Position numbers and translations under genes: made by a program. Of a DNA stretch of 27,748 nt, positions 22,458 to 27,748 are shown piece after piece; the first letter of the stretch is position 1; every line of letters begins with the position of its first letter. The notes below the pieces were generated by a model. The model saw only the letters and a list, made by a program, of their open reading frames with translations, was not told the DNA's origin and ran no database searches. The DNA comes from Priapulus caudatus (Eukaryota > Priapulida > Priapulimorpha > Priapulimorphida > Priapulidae), in assembly GCF_000485595.1 (NCBI RefSeq), contig NW_014577239.1:217410-245157 (forward strand), written 5' to 3'.

Positions 22458-23343
22458 CGTTATATAGCGTAGCGTGTAATCATTTAATTAAAACTCGGTT
22501 TCGCCCATCTAATTCGTTTCAGAATGACGCCGAATTTGTGACATAGGTGTACTATAATATAGTTGGCCCGTATAAAAGAGAACTAATAATGACTGACTTA
22601 AATCGGGAAGGTTGTATTCAATCTGATCAGCAGCTGACTTACACGCACACATGTCCCGCACGCTCAAATAGTACTAATTAGCTAATTCAATTGTGTGTGT
22701 GCTAATTACACAATTGCAGGTAATGGTGGTAGAAGTGCGCGCGAGCAGGTATGCGTGCGAGTACATGGCATATGCGCTATATAGTGTCAGGGATCTCTAT
22801 AATTATTATACATTCCTGATATTACTGTACAACTATAGTTTTCATGCGCGGTAGAATTTAATTATTTCGATTACATTTCCTGCGATTGCATTTAAAATAC
22901 TAGTGTTATAATGCTACTGAATAAGTGTAGGCTGTACAAAGCTAGACTCGGTAAGAGACTAGTGTCCACAACACAAGTCTATACCTAAAGGTAGTCAATA
23001 GGATTTCAGCCTGTATGTGGTTATAGCCAGTACAAAGCTAGCCTGTATGTAGTTAGCCTACGCAGTGTCTGCATAGAGTCTAGCTGTATATTATGAGACC
23101 GTGACACTTACCGTCTGTTTTGGTACCACGTCTTCACTTGCGTGTCAGTGAGATTAAGCGTAGCCGCCAACTCCATCCTGTCCTGAACACTCAAGTACTT
23201 CTGCCTCTCAAAACTCGACTCCAGCCTACCAATTGCAAAGAAAAGAACGTGTTACATAAAGTTTATATCGACAGAACACATCGGATAGATGTGAGAATAG
23301 GAAATCTCAAGGTTATGCACTTATTGGTATTTCCGCAATGCAA
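22458..23343 (-). repeat. Block B, copy 2 (direct duplicate of 13225-14134)
   Basis: Carries the intact Barhl middle exon. Collinear with copy 1 up to TATTTCCGCAATGCAA, where it enters a TA run (23344-23360). Its non-coding parts also differ from copy 1 by many single-base indels. Confidence 0.9.
23112..23225 (-). CDS. Barhl: Barhl middle homeobox exon (intact copy)
   Basis: On the minus strand, an acceptor (AG at 23227-23226) is followed by G, then [20 protein letters not shown], then [17 protein letters not shown] and a split CG before the donor GTAAGT. The 114-nt exon carries homeodomain positions 16-52 plus part of 53. The structural residues L16, F20, W48, N51 and R53 (completed in the next exon) are present, and position 49 is Tyr, a Bar-class signature where most homeodomains have Phe. 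Phases match the 5' exon (15986-16097) and the 3' exon (9378-9762) exactly. Its position, 7 kb upstream of the 5' exon in transcription order, is not compatible with normal cis-splicing. Either the scaffold order is wrong here or it belongs to a duplicated partial locus. Confidence 0.9.
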
Positions 23344-24688
23344 TATATATATATATATATTTGATGAAACCTTCCTATTGAGCGATCAACAGATCGTGTA
23401 AATTATAGAGCAGCTTGTCTCGCCCTGTTCTTTCTCCCTCGGTCGGGGGACCCTAACCCTAATTGAATGGCGCAATCACCTTTACGTTGTCAATTATACA
23501 GGCATTATAGCATTAAAAATGGAGAAGGGGTAACTGCGATTTCGACTATAACGTCTCTTTCTTGCTCGTTGCGCATTTCCTTCGACTCGTTTTTAATAAT
23601 TCTTTGGCTCGATCGCCTCAATTCCTTTATGGCGTGTAGAACTAGTTTATTATACGTGGTGCTAGCAGCGGTGAACGCTATGCTTGTTTTCAACTTATCC
23701 TACCGCTGAACCTTCCACGGGGAAATCGACTCTTGTCTGTTGAATCTATTCTATATCTGTATGATTGCGGGATTCGTTTTCTCTTCATGCGACGGGGTTA
23801 TCGGGCAAAATAATTTATATATATATATATATGGTGTGAACAACTCATTATATTAAAAAACGCGGGCGATTTCCTCGTACTTACAACTCGAGTGTGAAAT
23901 TGATTTCGAGCATTAAATGATTACGTTCTCTATAGATACCAGAAATTTCAACGGATTACTTCTCATATAACCAGAAGCATGCATGTATAGATAGCATCAT
24001 TCTACGATCTGTATCTGCCGTCCGTGTGAACTGTCTCACCTTCGCTGTGATGCATAGCATGTCAGCTCACGATGTAGAGTATTTTTCTATATAGTTCAAC
24101 TCCAGTGTGTATTAACTACACTACTTCATGTGTGAGGGAATGTCCTTACAGCTCGTCAGTCCACCACTCTGGTCGGACAATGAACACTTTTCATTTCGTT
24201 CATATAAAACAGGTTACGACACTAACGTTGCCGGCCTTGGGTGTAAAGCGTTTACAGGTATTTCTGTACACACGTTTGTGCGCGGCAAAAATGACGAGTT
24301 CTCATGATAGTGCTCCCGCAATAGGTATTGCGATTTCAAATGATTTATTTTAATGTTTTTACATGGGGCTAATCCGGGTGCCGTTTACCCGGGCATGTAT
24401 ATAATCACGCGAAATTAGCGTAATATTTACATATACATCAAAATAAAATTCAAATGTCGAATGCAACCAACCGAATTTTATCCATCAGTTCGTTATCACT
24501 ATCAGTAGCGTCATCGCAACTTTTCATATGCTCTTGTTATAAAGATCAAGCCGTCATTCGCCGATAATGAGTGCCATAAATCGAGCCAAAATGTAAAATT
24601 TTAATTAAATAAATAAATTCATTTCGTAAAGACACGGCTAATGAAATATATAAACTAATAAAAAATTAAATGTTCGCTGGTTAACGCT
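23344..24688. other. Non-coding stretch, nothing recognised
   Basis: It begins with a TA run, contains another TA run at 23815-23833, and is AT-rich from 24350. The 80-codon plus frame at 23467-23709 and its 62-codon minus shadow have no recognisable family. Confidence 0.5.
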
Positions 24689-24699
24689 ATGCGTGGACT

Positions 24700-24800
24700 A
24701 GGGCGCATGTGTACATGTGCGCGCGCGTGGGTGTGCGCACGTGTGCATGCGTACGTGCGTGCGTGTACGTGCGTGCGTATACGTGCACAGATAGGTGTGC
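24700..24800. repeat. GTGC/GTGT-rich degenerate microsatellite
   Basis: Alternating purine-pyrimidine sequence with GTGCGCGCGC and GTGCGTAC motifs. It is short and imperfect. Confidence 0.8.
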
Positions 24801-25952
24801 GTTTCCCTTCTGTTAGGCCCCGCTTTCACATCTTGCCGCCAATAAATGGCCGAATTTATAGCCGCAGCGGCGGCGATAAACGAAATGCTATTTAAAATGG
24901 CGAATAACGTTATTTACATAATGCTTGTAGGGGGCACGCGTGACTTCCACGGTGCGTCGCCGGTCGCTCGGTCTCATGCGTGCTGCCAGCGTGTCTTTGT
25001 CGCTGTCGCAGGCTGTATTTTCATGCAACGCGCCGTCTACATTATGATTATTAATTATAAGGCTGCATTGTCGCCGTATTTGTCGAACGCAACGGTTTGT
25101 GTATCGCCGACCAATTTGGATCGAATTAGAGATGGTGTCGGCTGGCAAAACATTGTTTGGTCAATTATTTAACGGTTTACGTAATAATAATAGGTCCTTT
25201 TTGAATTAAATAGAAATCGATAACGCATTGCCGCGTCGACTGGTTTTATTAAGTGCATGATGATACCCAACACCTGCCGGCTCTGGTTTATTACTGGCCA
25301 GTACTAAATAGCCACTTGATTACGACTCATTAGAATTCAGCATTTGCTTGCACACATTTACACGGAGACTGTCTCGTCTGCGTCGTGGATTTCGTAATTC
25401 GTGAACGTATACCGCTCTTTTCTCTTGATTATTTTCTTTTATATAATTTTGCAAGGCACGAAATTGATATAAATGGATTGCATTTTTAAGAAATTTAAAG
25501 CAGGGCACGTTAAAATAACACATGGCGAAAACCTTGGTTCAATAGATCTATTCAGGCTCCAGACCATGATACTGCATTATAAGGTATTAATGTTACATAC
25601 AGTTTTGTAATAATATATGTTATTATTAAATATTCAACCATTAGTTAATTACCGAATCATGTATCATTATTGGCGAATTAATTCGCTCTTATGTAGCATC
25701 TCCAGTTTCCACATCTCCAACTTGATCAACAAACATAAATAACAAACATCGATAAACTGGCATCCCGATGCGAGAGACTGGGGAGTCGCTACCGAGGAAT
25801 AGCGGAGTAGCTAACTACGATTGTGTTCCGCTATGACAGACTGTGACTGGCTGCGGGATACTCGGCACCCTCCTCCCCCCCTAACGAAACACTGAGGATG
25901 CCAGTTATGCGGGACTGCGTACCAGTTACGGGAGAGACTGTGTGAGAGACTG
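24801..25952. other. Stretch without a supported gene
   Basis: A plus-strand frame at 24846-25172 is open for 108 codons from an ATG but has no recognised domain. The rest is AT-rich until about 25800. AATAAAT and TTTATAG motifs at 24840-24862 resemble homeodomain sites but are weak evidence. Confidence 0.4.
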
Positions 25953-26042
25953 TGTGGCCGCTATGAAGAGACTGGTGGCCGCTATGGGGGGGGTAGCCGC
26001 TATGGATGGGGCTGGTGGCCGCTATGGAGGGGCTGGGGAGCT
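25953..26042 (+). repeat. Short GGCCGCTATGG minisatellite
   Basis: GGCCGCTATG or AGCCGCTATGG recurs at about 25955, 25977, 25995 and 26017, each followed by GAAGAGACTGGT or GGGGCTGG variants, giving a degenerate unit of about 20 bp. Confidence 0.8.
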
Positions 26043-26194
26043 GGCACTGCCCGCGTGTAGCTGATACGGAGTCGCGTCCGTATAGAGTGAGATGACTGCC
26101 GGCAGTGCGGAAATGACGCGACACGGCGAGGAGCAGTAGCGACGCGGTCGTAATGCACGGCTGATGACTATCCGATAGCCGGCTTCCTCCCCGC

Positions 26195-26332
26195 CTGCGT
26201 GCGTGCGTGCGGGCGGTCGTGCGTGCGTGCGTGCGTCCGTGCGGGCGTGCGTAAGTACGTGCGTGCGTGCGTGCGTGCGTGCGGGCGGGTGTGCGGGCGT
26301 GCGTGCGTGCGTGCGTGCGGGCGTGCGTGCGG

Positions 26333-26375
<43 letters not shown>

Positions 26376-26427
26376 GCGTGCGTGCGTGCGTGCGTGCTGC
26401 GGGCGTGCGTAAGTACGTGCGTGCGGG
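26195..26427. repeat. (TGCG)n tetranucleotide array with an internal duplication
   Basis: CGTG/TGCG tandem copies with GGGC and AAGTAC variants. GCGGGCGTGCGTAAGTACGT occurs at 26241 and again at 26399, a spacing of 158 bp. Long Arg/Ala/Cys/Val frames across it are artefacts. Confidence 0.96.
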
Positions 26428-26467
26428 TAGTCCCCCCAGGGCGGTTGCTGCGCTCCTCACGGCCATG

Positions 26468-26766
26468 ACACACGCGTGCACACGCGCACGCACGCATACA
26501 CACACACGCGCACGCGTTTAAACACATGGGCCAGTATACAAACACGCAGGCGCATGCACGCGCTTACACATACACGCATGCCGTGTGCGTGTGCGTGTGC
26601 GTGTGCGTGTGCGTGTGCGTGTGCGTGTGCGTGTGTGCGTGTGCGTGTGCGTGTGCGTGTGCGTGTGCGTGTGCGTGTGCGTGTGCGTGTGGTGTGCGTG
26701 TGCGTGTGCGTGTGCGTGTGCGTGTGCGTGTGCGTGTGCCACACCCGCACACGCACACACACGCGC
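26468..26766. repeat. (GTGTGC)n array flanked by opposing CA-rich tracts
   Basis: CACACGCG-type sequence at 26468-26520, then about 26 hexamers of GTGTGC at 26583-26739 with two one- or two-base slips (near 26633 and 26690), then CACACGCACAC at 26740-26764. The flanks are complementary to the array. Confidence 0.96.
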
Positions 26767-27310
26767 GCGAGTGCATGTTTTCATGGTGGGTGGTGAAGCA
26801 TTTGCGGAGAACCTGCCACCGTGTTTCGATACAGCGTGAGTGAATGGCGAGATTTTGTTGGTGAATCTCATCAGATATAAAAAAAATTATTTGAGTTATC
26901 CTATATCATGTTGAATTATGACTAGAAACGTCCGGTGTGTTCATGCGATACATCTACCAGCATACTCTGTTAGATTTCTCAGTATAATTCGACATTTATA
27001 TGCGCATACTGGTATTTATAAAGTTGTGTATTTACTGCATGACGCTTGCTGCTGTATGCATATAAAAATCCATCTCACCAACATGTGCGATTTTAGAAAA
27101 TAGGCCTGCATGGCTGTTAACCTGCTCACGGTCTGGCGCCTGGTATCGGGCCAAAGCGCGTGTGTCACGACGGGGCACTTGCGACACAGAGCGCATCGGC
27201 TAGTAACATACCTGTGCGAGAATAAATGGACAATGTGACTTCTGCCGAAGTGATTGTACGAGAGGTGCGTCTACATTGCAGCCCACAGTAAATCTGCTAT
27301 AGAATGGACT
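26767..27310. other. Non-repetitive stretch, nothing recognised
   Basis: No exon or RNA gene is supported. Short frames of up to 61 codons lack any recognisable feature. Confidence 0.5.
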
Positions 27311-27322
27311 GTAGTGTATGTA

Positions 27323-27374
<52 letters not shown>

Positions 27375-27417
27375 CGTGTGCGTGTGCGTGTGCGTGTGTG
27401 TGTGTGTGTGTAGTGTG

Positions 27418-27482
<65 letters not shown>

Positions 27483-27650
27483 CGTGGGTGTGTGTGTGTG
27501 TGCGTGTGAGTGTGTGTGTGGTCGTGTGCGTGCGCATGTGTGTATGCGTGTTTGTGTGCGTGCGCGTGCGTGTGTGCGCGCGTGTGTGGGTGCATGAGTC
27601 TACGCGCGCGCGTGTGTGCGTGTGTGCGTGCGTGTGTGTAAGTGCGTCAG
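27311..27650 (+). repeat. (TG)n-rich array
   Basis: TATG copies, then TG with GTGTGC and TAGTGTG breaks, long pure TG at 27421-27477, then GTGC/GTGT variants to 27650. The array extends close to the right edge. Confidence 0.96.
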
Positions 27651-27748
27651 TGTATGTGTGTTGTTGTTGTTGCCACTGGAGCATGAGCCACGCGAGGTGC
27701 CGACGTCGCATAAGCGCAGCATTGTGCTAAAGCTAAAACGCGTTTAAT

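Noticed and set aside
23446-23461. CCCTAACCCTAA resembling telomere repeat
   Set aside because: Only two units, embedded in unique sequence.
23467-23709. Overlapping frames on both strands (80 and 62 codons)
   Set aside because: Neither resembles a known family; both strands open over the same short stretch is expected by chance.
24846-25172. 108-codon plus-strand frame starting at an ATG
   Set aside because: No recognised domain, no splice or poly(A) support, and composition like the flanking DNA. Kept only as a note in the regional entry.

Overview
The window is animal nuclear DNA. It has split genes with canonical GT/AG splice sites, a homeobox gene of the BarH/Barhl family, very abundant microsatellites and minisatellites, and no bacterial gene density, Shine-Dalgarno sites or operons. 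CpG is not obviously depleted, so an invertebrate bilaterian is likely. The phylum cannot be settled from what I can read.

The main content is a minus-strand Barhl homeobox gene. Its 5' homeobox exon is at 15986-16097. Its middle homeobox exon occurs twice: a frame-broken copy at 13899-14017, in the expected order, and an intact copy at 23112-23225, upstream of the 5' exon and so out of order. Its 3' exon is intact at 9378-9762 (minus), and a frame-broken copy sits at 678-1098 on the plus strand. Spliced together, the intact exons give a complete homeodomain with Tyr at position 49, typical of the Bar class, followed by the conserved Bar C-terminal extension. The N-terminal exon(s) are not visible. 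A second, unidentified gene contributes only its last coding exon and poly(A) signal on the plus strand (3633-3927, signal 4157-4162), tail-to-tail with Barhl.

Layout: 1-3390, left arm of a large inverted repeat; 3391-7231, loop holding the unidentified last exon and three tandem-repeat arrays; 7232-10383, right arm with the Barhl 3' exon and 3' region; 10384-13069, unannotated intronic sequence; 13070-14134, (CATATA)n and block B with a noisy middle exon; 14138-15684, 37-bp minisatellite and opposing (TG)n/(CA)n tracts; 15986-16097, 5' homeobox exon; 17270-17723, (CATC)n running into a 25-N gap at 17724-17748; 17749-18600, AT-rich and CA-rich arrays; 18601-19922, block A; 19924-20064, second (CATC)n; 21141-22372 and 22458-23343, second copies of blocks A and B; then mostly non-coding DNA with (TGCG)n, (GTGTGC)n and (TG)n arrays.

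Every duplicated block differs from its partner mainly by scattered single-base insertions and deletions, ignores reading frame, and ends in or beside a simple repeat. With the fixed 25-N gap, this looks more like unpolished long-read gap filling or false duplication than like pseudogenes or a new mobile system. I found no convincing undescribed biological system. The points most worth following are the Barhl gene structure and whether the inverted repeat is real.
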